Shown here one piece after another: positions 8,365 through 16,728 of a stretch of 64,000 nt of DNA (position 1 is the stretch's first letter; each line of letters opens with the position of its first letter). The DNA is taken from the NCBI RefSeq assembly GCF_016598595.1, contig NZ_CP066786.1:3123501-3187500 (forward strand). Reading direction: 5' to 3'. The notes beneath the pieces were generated by a model. It was not told the origin of the DNA. It saw only the letters and a program-made list of their open reading frames with translations, and searched no databases. Source of the DNA: Martelella lutilitoris (GTDB taxonomy: Bacteria > Pseudomonadota > Alphaproteobacteria > Rhizobiales > Rhizobiaceae). The position numbers were made by a program, and so were the translations under genes.

Positions 8365-8928
8365 TCAGGTCTCAACTCCTTTGAGCAACTCCGTGAGTGT
8401 TTTGTCGTAGTCGTCCTTTGCGCCCGAGACGGCGGAGTTTGACCTATCGCCCATCGCAGCTGCGATAGCCGCGCCGTGGGTGAAATCGACAAGTATGTTC
8501 AGCCAAAGCCTGGAACGTGCCGACGGCAATCCGGCTTCGACCAGGAGTTGGTCAATGTCATCGGTTATCCGCTGTGCCTGCCGGGGAAAGACTGCGGGTT
8601 GCCTGAAGATGAGCAATGTGAGGCCCGGGTGGCTTAACACCCGGTCATGATAGGCTAGCAGAAGCGATCTTATCCGGTCGTGAAACGTGCCAGCGGCTGG
8701 CGCGGAAACCTCTGCATAGACATGTTCGGACAAGGCGTCGATCAAGCCGTCGCGATCCCCGAAATGATGGTAGATGGTCATCGGATTGACCTGAAGACGA
8801 TCGGCAAGCGCGCGCATTGTGAAGGCTTCGACGCCGCCGTTATCCAATAGTTCAAGCGCGGCCATCAGAATCTGCTCGCGTGAGGCGGGCGCCTTGTCCC
8901 GATGCGGGCGTCCTCGCGGACGGGTCAT
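8365..8928 (-). CDS. TetR-family transcriptional regulator
   Basis: A 187-residue TetR protein. Its HTH (about residues 14-60) contains TMRALADRLQVNPMTIYHHFGDRDGLIDAL, a form seen in TetR proteins with the TetR_C_1/TetR_C_33 type of C-terminus. Its start overlaps the stop of the upstream RibD-like gene (ATGA, 8925-8928), so the two are co-transcribed, and an operator before that gene would give autoregulation. The inducer is unknown. Confidence 0.87.
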   Translation of the reverse strand: MTRPRGRPHRDKAPASREQILMAALELLDNGGVEAFTMRALADRLQVNPMTIYHHFGDRDGLIDALSEHVYAEVSAPAAGTFHDRIRSLLLAYHDRVLSHPGLTLLIFRQPAVFPRQAQRITDDIDQLLVEAGLPSARSRLWLNILVDFTHGAAIAAAMGDRSNSAVSGAKDDYDKTLTELLKGVET

Positions 8929-9461
8929 GTGGCGATCCGGTAGCGTGACTGGACGAGACCGGAGGCGAAGCTCTTGGTATCCTCATGGGTGAGCAGTATG
9001 TCCGAGCCGGTCGCTCCGAACAGAGTGCGCCCCTCACCGAGCAGCACCGGAACGCTCGTGATGATCATGTCGTCGATCAGCCCCGCGCGCAGGAACGACT
9101 GAATAACCTTTCCGCCGTCCACATAAACGCGCCGATGCCCCTCAGCTTCGAGCATCTCCATCACCTGTCCAGGCGATTTGTCTGAAATCCGCACCTTGCC
9201 GGCAAGGTCTGCCGGTAGGTCCTGGTCTTTCAGCGACGCTGAGAGGACAAGTACCGGGCGTGTGTAGAACCACGGGCGTTCATCGCGCATTTTTTTGAAC
9301 GTGCCGCGACCCATCACGATGATGTCGATCTTCTCGATGAAAGCGTCATATCCATGATCCTCCGCCGGATCGTCGCGTTCCAGCAACCAGGCGATGTCCC
9401 CGTCCTTGCGGGCAATGAAACCGTCCAGACTGGTTGCGATGAAAACGTGCCCGGTGATCAT
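8925..9461 (-). CDS. Dihydrofolate reductase-family (RibD C-terminal-like) protein
   Basis: A 178-residue protein of the RibD_C/DHFR-like reductase superfamily. It shows IATSLDGFIARKDGDIAWL at the N-terminus, IIVMGRGTF in the middle, then VYVDGGKVIQSFLRAGLIDDM, the family's cofactor-binding region. Small stand-alone members of this group are widespread NADPH-dependent reductases of unknown substrate. It is the first gene of an operon with a TetR gene, and the palindromic stretch at 9481-9500 is just upstream. Confidence 0.85.
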   Translation of the reverse strand: MITGHVFIATSLDGFIARKDGDIAWLLERDDPAEDHGYDAFIEKIDIIVMGRGTFKKMRDERPWFYTRPVLVLSASLKDQDLPADLAGKVRISDKSPGQVMEMLEAEGHRRVYVDGGKVIQSFLRAGLIDDMIITSVPVLLGEGRTLFGATGSDILLTHEDTKSFASGLVQSRYRIAT

Positions 9462-9480
9462 CTCGATCTCCTGAATTATA

Positions 9481-9500
9481 CGATGTATAAATACATATCG
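9481..9500. promoter_or_regulatory. Palindromic operator upstream of the RibD-like/TetR operon
   Basis: ATGTAT-AA-ATACAT at 9483-9496, extended by CG and TCG flanks, forms a near-perfect inverted repeat 20-40 bases before the start codon at 9461. It is a plausible site for the TetR protein encoded second in this operon. Confidence 0.55.
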
Positions 9501-9594
9501 CTCGGGCCTTTGCAGGTCAACATGCCGCGAAGGTGAAACGGCCGAATGCGGAGGCGAATATGGCTATGCGTGATGCGGCGATTCATTCGAACCG

Positions 9595-9660
9595 CTAGAC
9601 CGGGATGCCGAGCTTCCTGGCCTTGTCGGCGAGGCATTCCTGAATGCCCGCGCCGCGGCA
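9595..9660 (-). pseudogene. C-terminal remnant of a DUF2493/SLOG-type protein
   Basis: The reverse strand reads GIQECLADKARKLGIPV followed by a stop at 9595-9597. This matches the C-terminal pattern of DUF2493 proteins, including the intact one in this window (GINDNLADKAKKLGIPVW, ending 46422). No start or upstream domain is present. It looks like debris from a related element's edge. Confidence 0.45.
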
Positions 9661-9795
9661 GCCCGCACTCGGTGAAAGCTGTCAACACGAATGCCGGGAA
9701 CAGGCGATGATGAATGACTTATCATTGTTGCCTGCAGACAGCTGGCGCGGTCCCCAAATTTTCGTCGAACGATTCGGCGCCAGCAGCTACGTGAA

Positions 9796-10020
9796 ATGGT
9801 TCCCCTGGCTGACAGCACCATTTATGAAATGGAGCAGCGTGGCGCGTTTCCCCGCCGGTTTGCGCTCTCGCCACGGTGTATCGTTTGGGACTTGGCCGAG
9901 GTCGAGGCTTGGCTGATGGCACGGCGGGCTGCGCCGATCCGGCGCGCCCAACACCCCGATGTCACCAAGCGTAAAACCCGCCCCGTCAAAGGGCAGGATC
10001 AAGCTCCATCAAGGGCATAG
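9796..10020 (+). CDS. AlpA-type phage/ICE regulatory protein
   Basis: A 74-residue MerR-like winged HTH of the AlpA/Prophage_AlpA group. It has LADSTIYEMEQRGAFPRRFALSPRCIVWDLAEVEAWL and a basic tail KRKTRPVK typical of ICE-borne copies next to integrases. The frame upstream (RRQQLRE) still fits the family, but no start codon exists before a stop, so the first HTH residues lie outside the ATG-started frame. It may be N-terminally damaged. AlpA proteins control excision genes, and here the integrase beside it is a fossil. Confidence 0.7.
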   Translation: MVPLADSTIYEMEQRGAFPRRFALSPRCIVWDLAEVEAWLMARRAAPIRRAQHPDVTKRKTRPVKGQDQAPSRA

Positions 10021-10400
10021 CTTGCGGCAAAAGCGTGGGAGCATACTTCCGGCCATCGATCCAGGCATCCACAGTATCCTCCCACTGCTGCATCATATGC
10101 CGGCGCTGCACTTCATACTCCGCCTTGTTATAGACGCCGCGCGATGAGCGCCCGTCCTCGTGCGCTCCTTTGGTTTGCGCGTCGTGCGTCGATGCATAGC
10201 TCGCGAGCTCTGGCGAGCGATATTCCGTCACGGGCATACCTACCGAGATAGACGGTCTCTCGCCTGCCGTTCAGCCGATAGTCGAGCCTGAACGAGATGG
10301 CGCCCGACGGTGCAACGCGCACATACATGCCGTCACGATCGGACACCTTGTACATTTTGGCTTTTGGTTTCAAACACTTAAGTGCTGCATCGGTCAACAT
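9986..10400 (-). pseudogene. Tyrosine integrase fossil (internal deletion)
   Basis: The start (from 10400) is a normal DUF4102 N-terminus of a P4/IntS-like integrase: MLTDAALKCLKPKAKMYKVS, then YLGRYARDGISLARAREL, to about residue 75. The sequence then jumps, in another frame at about 10156-10175, to the usual integrase C-terminus DGRSSRGVYNKAEYE, MMQQWEDTVDAW and TLLPQAMPLMELDPAL. The core-binding and catalytic domains (R...HxxR...Y, roughly 300 residues) are missing, so it is inactive. It marks an old element end beside the AlpA gene. Confidence 0.85.
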
Positions 10401-10417
10401 TTCGGGCCTCCTTGCGG

Positions 10418-10432
10418 AAAAGTACCGTCACG
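10418..10432. repeat. AAAAGTACCGTCACG box, copy 1
   Basis: A 15-base box directly upstream of the integrase fossil's start codon. It is repeated at 10490-10504, where an inverted partner follows, and imperfectly at 10915-10929. Its position suggests a former integrase-binding or regulatory repeat. Confidence 0.55.
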
Positions 10433-10490
10433 CGGTTTTTGGAGGCCGTCAGCGTCGAAAACGCTTTTAATTCAGCGTCTTATATCAAAA

Positions 10491-10530
10491 AAAGTACCGT
10501 CACGAGCCTCATTGCTCCTGACGGTACTTT
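10491..10530. repeat. Inverted repeat AAAGTACCGTCA / TGACGGTACTTT
   Basis: The arms at 10491-10502 and 10519-10530 are perfect 12-base complements around a 16-base loop, and CGTTTTT follows. It could act as arm sites for the lost integrase, as an operator, or as a terminator on the + strand. The repeated box at 10418 favours a protein-binding role. Confidence 0.6.
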
Positions 10531-10914
10531 CGTTTTTCCGTTTGATCAATGGGGGCGAGGCCCGTCAGCGAGGCTGCCAAACGCGATCTATGCCCACCGA
10601 TAGATGTCGATAGGCATAGAAGGAATTTATTTTTTTCAGTTGGTTAGATCGTATTTCAGCGCAAACTCGGCGACGTTCGGATGGGCCCGAATCATTCCCA
10701 CTCGAATATTTTCCTTATCACAAGCGATTGATTTCGCAGCAGAAAATATCCATTCCGCGTCCAGGCACCGAGGCGCAGGCCGTCAAAATCTTACCGTATT
10801 GATTTTAAAGGGAAATCACTTCAAAATTTTTTTTAGCGGCTTCAGCATCTATCTGCACCAATCGACCGCTTGAGCCAGAATTCCTAGCCCACACAATTCT
10901 CATCGGCGCCACCC

Positions 10915-10929
10915 AAAAGTACCGCCATG
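10915..10929. repeat. Degenerate third AAAAGTACCG box
   Basis: AAAAGTACCGCCATG shares the first ten bases and most of the rest with the boxes at 10418 and 10491. It lies about 400 bases away across the AT-rich region. Confidence 0.45.
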
Positions 10930-11019
10930 AGAAATTTTAGCATGCCAGCCCCTAAAAATCGAGTGGGCCTTGGACGAGCTCTTCGGCGATCAAGGCTCGC
11001 CACTTGTATGTCAGAAGAA

Positions 11020-11042
11020 CATACGTCATTTTCTGACGTATG
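11020..11042. promoter_or_regulatory. Operator overlapping the AbiEi-like start codon
   Basis: CATACGTCA-TTTTC-TGACGTATG is a perfect 9-base inverted repeat whose right arm contains the start codon (11040-11042). A related half-site TATGTCA precedes it at 11007-11013. AbiEi-type antitoxins are known to autorepress through promoter repeats, which this arrangement fits. Confidence 0.65.
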
Positions 11043-11612
11043 AAGATGATCGCTTCCTCCGTTCCCGCTCAGGTTATGAAGCGTGTCCGCGCGAGAGGAC
11101 GAGGCAGTGTCTTCACACCCAGCGATTTCCTTACTGTCGGCGCCCGTTCATCCGTCGATCAGGCTCTCTCCCGGCTGGTGAAGGGCGGCCAGCTTCGTCG
11201 CCTCGCGCGCGGGCTATACGACTTCCCCAAGATGCATCCAAAGCTTGGTGCCCTCTCGCCCGATCCCGATGATGTCGCCCAGGCACTCGCCCGGGAGACA
11301 GGCTCGCAGGTGCAGATCGCCGGTGTGCGGGCAGCGAACGCGCTCGGCCTCTCGACGCAAGTTCCCGCCCAAAGCACCTATCTGACCGATGGCCCATCGC
11401 GGCGCGTCATCCTGGGAAAGCGTGTGGTCAACCTTCGCCACGCGTCGCCCAAGCATCTGATCGCGCCCGGCAGTCCCGCCGGTACGGTCGTCCAGGCGCT
11501 TCGTCATGTCGGACCTGCGGGCGCAGCGGATGTCGCGCAGGTCGCGGTGCGGCTGCTTTCGGCCAGCGACAAAAAGACACTGGCCTCAACCGTCGTTCTA
11601 GGTCCTGCTTGA
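11040..11612 (+). CDS. AbiEi-like type IV antitoxin (DUF6088), probably C-terminally altered; no toxin
   Basis: A 190-residue protein of the DUF6088/AbiEi antitoxin group. It has an N-terminal winged helix (GSVFTPSDFLTVGARSSVDQALSRLVKGGQLRRLARGLYDFP) and a C-terminal domain with ANALGLSTQVPAQSTYLTDGPSR. These proteins neutralise and autoregulate an AbiEii nucleotidyltransferase toxin normally encoded immediately downstream. No such gene follows; the next 266 bases are non-coding. The C-terminus after about residue 178 reads unlike the family, so the pair was probably truncated by recombination when the adjacent island arrived. Confidence 0.75.
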   Translation: MKMIASSVPAQVMKRVRARGRGSVFTPSDFLTVGARSSVDQALSRLVKGGQLRRLARGLYDFPKMHPKLGALSPDPDDVAQALARETGSQVQIAGVRAANALGLSTQVPAQSTYLTDGPSRRVILGKRVVNLRHASPKHLIAPGSPAGTVVQALRHVGPAGAADVAQVAVRLLSASDKKTLASTVVLGPA

Positions 11613-11878
11613 ATGCGGCCAACACTGATCTTGATCACCAGCACGGCTGCGGCCGATATCGGTGGGTAGGGTCGCTCTGTTCGTCGCCGACGCTCGCATC
11701 GCACTCGCGGAGGCGACCGCCAGCAGAGCCACTGCCTACATTAGAGAATTTTGTTTGCGTGCCACGCAGTTCCGGAAAATCAGAGCCAATCCGAGTAGAT
11801 CCGACCAAATCCGCTTTACTGCAGTATATGTTGATGTGATAGTGCGATTATTCGCAGCATGCGGAGAAGGGGTGGCTC

Positions 11879-12121
11879 ATGACTGATCGCTGGATGTCCG
11901 TCGAGGAGATCGCCGGCTATCTGGGTGTCAGCAAAGACACGGTCTACGGTTGGATAACCAAAAGAGATCTGCCGGCACATAAGGTCGGAAGGCTCTGGAA
12001 GTTCAAGTCGGATGAAGTTGATTCGTGGGTGAGAGCTGGCAAGGCTTGCGACGACAGTAGTGAGAATACGGCAAGCGATCCGCGGAAAAGCAAAGGGCCT
12101 GCCACGAGAGGGAAGAAATGA
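11879..12121 (+). CDS. Small excisionase-type HTH protein heading the defence operon
   Basis: An 80-residue protein. Residues 5-55 form an excisionase/MerR-like winged HTH (MSVEEIAGYLGVSKDTVYGWI, then KVGRLWKFKSDEVDSWV), followed by a charged tail. A purine-rich site (GGAGAAGGGG) precedes the ATG. The stop overlaps the methyltransferase start by 4 bases, so it is translated with the defence operon. It probably acts as the operon's transcriptional regulator. A role in excision is less likely because no integrase is present. Confidence 0.8.
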   Translation: MTDRWMSVEEIAGYLGVSKDTVYGWITKRDLPAHKVGRLWKFKSDEVDSWVRAGKACDDSSENTASDPRKSKGPATRGKK

Positions 12122-13212
12122 GCGAAGTCGCCTGTATTGATCTGTTCTGTGGTGCCGGCGGCTTGACGCATGGTCTCATCCGAGCGGGTGTCCCGGTCGT
12201 CGCGGGCATCGATGTCGATACGGCATGCCGCTATCCGTTTGAGGCCAATAATGGTGCGCGGTTCCTCACTAAAGATATCAAGAGCGTCAAGCCATCGGAC
12301 CTGAACAAGTTGTATGGCGATGCAAGGATACGGATTCTGGCGGGCTGTGCTCCGTGCCAACCGTTCTCGACCTATTCCCAGCGGTACGACACCCTCACCA
12401 GCCCACGTTGGCCGCTGCTGTATCAGTTCGCGCGCCTCGTCAAATCCGTGCGCCCTGATATCGTCACCATGGAGAACGTGCCTCTGGTTGAAAAGCACGC
12501 GGTCTTCGACGACTTCGTCGCCACGCTTGAGCGACTGGGCTATAAAGTCTGGAGGAGCGTCGTGGATTGCACCCAATATGGGTTGCCTCAGACCAGACGG
12601 CGTATGGTCATCCTGGCGAGCTTGATCGGACCTATCGAGTTGATCTCGCCGACCCGCAAGAAACCGCGCACCGTCAAAGACGCGATCGGAAAGCTGCCCG
12701 CCATTGGGGCGGGAAGTGTCCACGACGACGATGCCTTCCATGTCTCCTCCAGGCTTTCGGATTTGAACCTGGAACGTATTCGTGCTTCCCGCCCCGGCGG
12801 GACGTGGCGTGATTGGCCGGAGCATTTGGTTGCCGAATGCCATCGGCGCGAAACGGGCCGCACCTATCCCGGCGTCTATGGACGCATGACTTGGGAAAAT
12901 CCGTCTCCGACGATAACCACGCAATTCTACGGTTTCGGCAACGGCCGCTTCGGCCATCCCGAGCAGGACCGTGCGATCTCCCTGCGCGAAGGTGCGATCC
13001 TGCAGGGCTTCCCAAAGAAATACGCCTTCGTAGCGGAAAATGGTCCGGCCCATTTCAAAGCGCTGGGCCGGATGATCGGCAATGCGGTCCCGGTCGCTCT
13101 CGGCGAGGCGATCGGCCAAAGCATCGTGACCCATCTCGGCGTCGAGGCGCAGACAGATCAGGCGAAGAAGGGAGACACCGCGAATGTCGCGTGTAAGCCC
13201 CTCGTCGCATGA
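12118..13212 (+). CDS. DNA (cytosine-5) methyltransferase
   Basis: A 364-residue Dcm-type enzyme with all landmarks. They are motif I DLFCGAGG (residues 5-12), the catalytic motif IV PCQPFS with its Cys near residue 79, motif VI ENVP near 119, motif VIII QTRRRM near 157, and motif X GNAVPVALGEAIG near 320. It methylates cytosine at the C5 position in a sequence that cannot be read from here. In class 2 DISARM a C5 methylase (DrmMII) marks self DNA; here it sits with class 1 genes and a vsr gene. It overlaps vsr by 29 bases. Confidence 0.95.
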   Translation: MSEVACIDLFCGAGGLTHGLIRAGVPVVAGIDVDTACRYPFEANNGARFLTKDIKSVKPSDLNKLYGDARIRILAGCAPCQPFSTYSQRYDTLTSPRWPLLYQFARLVKSVRPDIVTMENVPLVEKHAVFDDFVATLERLGYKVWRSVVDCTQYGLPQTRRRMVILASLIGPIELISPTRKKPRTVKDAIGKLPAIGAGSVHDDDAFHVSSRLSDLNLERIRASRPGGTWRDWPEHLVAECHRRETGRTYPGVYGRMTWENPSPTITTQFYGFGNGRFGHPEQDRAISLREGAILQGFPKKYAFVAENGPAHFKALGRMIGNAVPVALGEAIGQSIVTHLGVEAQTDQAKKGDTANVACKPLVA

Positions 13213-13609
13213 GGCGAGCCTCCGCATGGCTCGGGTGCGACAGAAGGGCACCGATGCTGAACTCTTTTTGCGCAAGGAATTGCACGCGAGAGGATTGCGC
13301 TATCGGTTACAAGTCCCGCTGCTGACCAAGCCACGGCGCGTTGCCGACATCGTGTTTCCCCGCGCCAGAATCGCCGTCTTCGTCGATGGCTGCTTCTGGC
13401 ATGGGTGCCCGGAGCACGCTTCCTGGCCGAAGAGCAACGCGCAATTTTGGCGTGACAAAATTGAAGCCAATCGAGCCCGAGATGCGGACACCGATCGACG
13501 CCTCAGTGCTTCGGGTTGGCGTGTCATTCGCGTATGGGCGCATGAGCGCGCCGGCGAAGCAGCCGAACGCATCGAAAATATCGTTCGAGGCGGGGGCCGG
13601 TTGCAATGA
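13184..13609 (+). CDS. vsr: Very-short-patch mismatch endonuclease Vsr
   Basis: A 141-residue Vsr nuclease. It nicks beside T:G mismatches produced by deamination of 5-methylcytosine and so limits the mutagenic cost of the adjacent C5 methylase. Diagnostic segments are RVSPSSHEASLRMARVRQKGTDAEL at the N-terminus and the catalytic core RVADIVFPRARIAVFVDGCFWHGCPEH (catalytic Asp and His, Zn-binding Cys), then NRARDADTDRRLSASGWRVIRVWAHE. The start at 13184 is kept because family members begin with the same SRVS/EAS segment. It overlaps drmD by 4 bases. Confidence 0.95.
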   Translation: MSRVSPSSHEASLRMARVRQKGTDAELFLRKELHARGLRYRLQVPLLTKPRRVADIVFPRARIAVFVDGCFWHGCPEHASWPKSNAQFWRDKIEANRARDADTDRRLSASGWRVIRVWAHERAGEAAERIENIVRGGGRLQ

Positions 13610-16600
13610 TCGTCGGGAATGCGAGCAGCTCGGCGGCTCAGATTGCTCATCACACGATTCCAGAGCCCGGTCAGTTGGTCGAAGCACGCCGACGGCAATG
13701 GATCGTATCGGAGGTCGATGGCGGATCGACCGCGCCGGGCGTTCCCAAACGCCACCTCATCCGATTGACGTCGATCGACGAAGACGCCCTCGGGGAGGAA
13801 ATCGAAGTCCTCTGGGAGTTGGAGCCCGGCGCGCACGTCATTGAGCGAGCCGGCCTGCCTCGCATCACCGGCTTGGACGATCCGGCCTCCCTACAGGCGT
13901 TCCTTGATGCCGTCCGATGGGGCGCCGCCACCAACGCCGACAGGGCCTATCTCCAGGCTCCTTTCCGCAGCGGCGTCAGCATTGAGGACTTCCAGCTCGA
14001 TCCATTGGTGCGAGCCATCGACATGGCCCGTACCAGCTTGCTCATCGCGGATGACGTTGGCCTCGGAAAGACGATCGAAGCCGGTCTGGTGATCCAGGAA
14101 ATGCTCCTGCGCCATCGTGCCCGCACCGTTTTGGTGTTGTGCCCCGCGTCCCTTCAGGAGAAGTGGCGCACGGAGATGCAGGAGAAATTCGGTCTCGACT
14201 TCCGGATCGTCGATTCCGAGTTCGTCAAGCACCTGCGCCGTGAACGCGGCCTGCACGCCAATCCGTGGACGTCGTTTCCTCTCCTCATCACGTCGATGGA
14301 TTGGGTGAAGCAAGGCGAAGGGCTGCGCCTGTTCCGGGACGCGCTGCCGCCCACTGTCACCCATCCTCGAAAATTCGATCTGCTGGTCATCGACGAAGCG
14401 CACAACATCGCGCCCACGGTCGGACACTATGCGGTCGAGAGCCTCCGTACCCGTTTGGTGCGACTGCTCGCGCCGCATTTCCAGCACAAGCTGTTTCTCA
14501 CCGCCACGCCCCATGACGGCTACACCGAGTCGTTCACCGCTCTGCTCGAACTGCTCGACGACCAACGCTTCGCCCGAAACGTCCTGCCGAGCGAGCCCCA
14601 GCGCGCTCGGGTCATGGTGCGGCGGCTGAAAAGCGACTTGGTGGATGCGAACGGCAAGCGACTTTACCCGGTACGGCGTCTCGAAGGGCTCCCCATCAAG
14701 TATGAAGATGACGAGCGGCAGATCCGGCATCTTCTCAGCGATTACATATCGTCACGCGAGAATGGCGAGGGCGGTGCCCGAGCGGTCGATCGCTTCGTCC
14801 ACCAATTGCTGCGCAAACGCCTCGCATCGTCGCCCGCCGCGTTCGCGGCGACACTGGAAAAGCACATTACGACGATCGAAGGCCGTTCGTCGGCCGACCA
14901 GACCAGGCGCAAGCTGGATGATCGCATCCTTCGCCGCGCCATCTCGAAGGCCGAAGAAGACTATGCCGACGACGCATTGCGCGAGGCGGCGGAAGACGAC
15001 GCGCTCAGCGAAGCCGGCAAACACATCCGGCCGCCCAGTGAGCAAGAGCGGCGGATGCTGGAACGCCTGCGCTCCTGGGCGCAGCAAGCATCACGCAGAG
15101 CGGATTCCAAGGCGCGCGCGATATTGGAGTGGCTGGCCAAGCATCTCCAGGAGGGCGGCGAATGGACGAATGAGCGGGTCATCCTGTTCACCGAATACCG
15201 GACGACGCAGCAGTGGATGCAAGAGACGCTCGTGTCGCACGGCTTCGGCGGCGATCGGCTGGCGTTGATCTATGGCGGCATGGATCACGACGAACGTGAG
15301 GCCGTAAAGGCGGCGTTCCAGGCCAACCCTTCGGAATCGCCAGTCAGAATCCTGTTGGCGACCGACGCGGCATCCGAAGGCATCGACCTTCAGAACCACT
15401 GCCACCTGATGATCCATTTGGAAATTCCATACAATCCTAACGTGATGGAGCAGCGGAACGGGCGCATCGACCGTCACGGCCAACGCTCCAGCGAGGTGGT
15501 CATCTGGCATCCGGTTGATGACGAAGGCGATCACGGGCAGGATATCCTGCGAGCGCTTCGGAAGCTCGACGCCATGCGGGCCGACATGGGGAGCGTCAAC
15601 CCGGTCATCGCGCCACAGCTCCCTGATCTGATCGAGGGGCGTCGGCGCGACTTGGACACCCGGCTGGCCGAAGCCCGCATGGAAAAATCGCGGCGCTTCG
15701 TTAAAGCCGAGCGAGACCTGCGGGATCGGGTCGCAAAGCTGCACGAGCGCCTCGCCGAGACCAAGCGCGAGCAAAATCTCACGCCCGATCACATCGAACG
15801 GGCGGTGAGAGCGGCGCTGCGCCTTTCGGACAAACCGGACCTCGGGGCCACGTCTATGCCCGGCGCTCCAGATGGGACCGTTTTCACCATGCCGGCGCTG
15901 TCCGGTTCATGGACGCGATGCCTGGAAGGGTTGGAGCATCCCTATACGAAGAAGGTCCGCCCCATCACGTTCGACCATGACGTGGCAAAGGGGCGCGATG
16001 ACGTCGTTCTGGTGCATCTCAATCATCCCCTCGTCCAGATGAGCCTGCGTCTGTTGCGCGCCGAAATCTGGGCGCGGGACGACGTGAAGAAGATCCACCG
16101 CGTCTCGGCCCGTTCCTTGCCCGATGGCCAGCTCGAAGGCCCCGCCGTCATCGTGGTTTCTCGATTGGTCATCACGGGTGGCAGTCATCATCGCCTGCAC
16201 GAGGAACTCACCGAGGCCGGCGGTTATCTGCGTGACGCTGGCTTCCGCCGCGAAGATCGCGTGACGGAGGTGCGCCGATGGCTTCAGGATTCCACCCCTG
16301 CCGCCTTGCCCGATACGACTTTCGCGGCGCTGCGCACCCGCTTCGATAAGCAGCGTGACTCCGTGTTGGGGTCGGTCGATGCGCGCTCCAAGGACCGCCT
16401 GCGCTTCCTGTCCAATTCGATCGACGCCCGTAAGGAACGAGAGAGCGACGACATTCGGCAGGTGCTCGACGATCTCGACACGGCCTTGCGGGCCGAACTC
16501 GTCGTCGACCATGAGCCGCAGCAACTCTCACTCTTTTCCGAGGACGAGCGCACCCAGCTCCGGCGCGATCACGCCGCCCTCGAAGCACGTCTCGCCCGCA

Positions 16601-16728
16601 TTCCGCTGGAACGGGAGCAAGAGGTGCGTGCCATCGAGAATAGATATTCTAATGTCCGAGATCACACCTTTCCCGTCGCGGTCATCCTGCTCGTACCCGA
16701 GTCCCTGACGGAGGGGCAGCCTCGATGA
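13606..16728 (+). CDS. drmD: DISARM SNF2-like helicase DrmD
   Basis: A 1040-residue SNF2/SF2 ATPase. Walker A is DDVGLGKTIEAG at about residue 148, DEAH (VIDEAHN) is near 260, the TATPHDGYTESF segment follows, and helicase motifs V and VI lie near 585-620 (ATDAASEGIDLQ, QRNGRIDRHGQ). The long helical C-terminus is as in DrmD. DrmD with an adenine methylase defines class 1 DISARM, in which phage DNA entering the cell is restricted. It overlaps vsr upstream and drmMI downstream by 4 bases each. Confidence 0.9.
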   Translation: MIVGNASSSAAQIAHHTIPEPGQLVEARRRQWIVSEVDGGSTAPGVPKRHLIRLTSIDEDALGEEIEVLWELEPGAHVIERAGLPRITGLDDPASLQAFLDAVRWGAATNADRAYLQAPFRSGVSIEDFQLDPLVRAIDMARTSLLIADDVGLGKTIEAGLVIQEMLLRHRARTVLVLCPASLQEKWRTEMQEKFGLDFRIVDSEFVKHLRRERGLHANPWTSFPLLITSMDWVKQGEGLRLFRDALPPTVTHPRKFDLLVIDEAHNIAPTVGHYAVESLRTRLVRLLAPHFQHKLFLTATPHDGYTESFTALLELLDDQRFARNVLPSEPQRARVMVRRLKSDLVDANGKRLYPVRRLEGLPIKYEDDERQIRHLLSDYISSRENGEGGARAVDRFVHQLLRKRLASSPAAFAATLEKHITTIEGRSSADQTRRKLDDRILRRAISKAEEDYADDALREAAEDDALSEAGKHIRPPSEQERRMLERLRSWAQQASRRADSKARAILEWLAKHLQEGGEWTNERVILFTEYRTTQQWMQETLVSHGFGGDRLALIYGGMDHDEREAVKAAFQANPSESPVRILLATDAASEGIDLQNHCHLMIHLEIPYNPNVMEQRNGRIDRHGQRSSEVVIWHPVDDEGDHGQDILRALRKLDAMRADMGSVNPVIAPQLPDLIEGRRRDLDTRLAEARMEKSRRFVKAERDLRDRVAKLHERLAETKREQNLTPDHIERAVRAALRLSDKPDLGATSMPGAPDGTVFTMPALSGSWTRCLEGLEHPYTKKVRPITFDHDVAKGRDDVVLVHLNHPLVQMSLRLLRAEIWARDDVKKIHRVSARSLPDGQLEGPAVIVVSRLVITGGSHHRLHEELTEAGGYLRDAGFRREDRVTEVRRWLQDSTPAALPDTTFAALRTRFDKQRDSVLGSVDARSKDRLRFLSNSIDARKERESDDIRQVLDDLDTALRAELVVDHEPQQLSLFSEDERTQLRRDHAALEARLARIPLEREQEVRAIENRYSNVRDHTFPVAVILLVPESLTEGQPR

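Larger units (their letters stand above)
10401..11019. other. AT-rich non-coding region with repeat boxes
   Basis: About 620 bases between the integrase fossil and the AbiEi-like gene. It holds three AAAGTACCG boxes, described separately, and a markedly AT-rich middle (10600-10870). The 89-residue open frame there has no ribosome-binding site and no family resemblance, so I do not call it. The region could be the former integrase promoter and attachment area. Confidence 0.5.

Noticed and set aside
10604..10873. 89-residue frame in AT-rich DNA
   Set aside because: There is no ribosome-binding site and no recognisable family. The AT-rich segment between mobile remnants is better read as non-coding.
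11613..11878. A toxin gene downstream of the AbiEi-like antitoxin
   Set aside because: No frame encodes AbiEii nucleotidyltransferase motifs; the region is non-coding with short accidental frames.
11944..13275. 443-residue reverse-strand open frame
   Set aside because: It mirrors the C5 methyltransferase on the opposite strand. It has no family motifs and no ribosome-binding site, so it is a GC-rich shadow.
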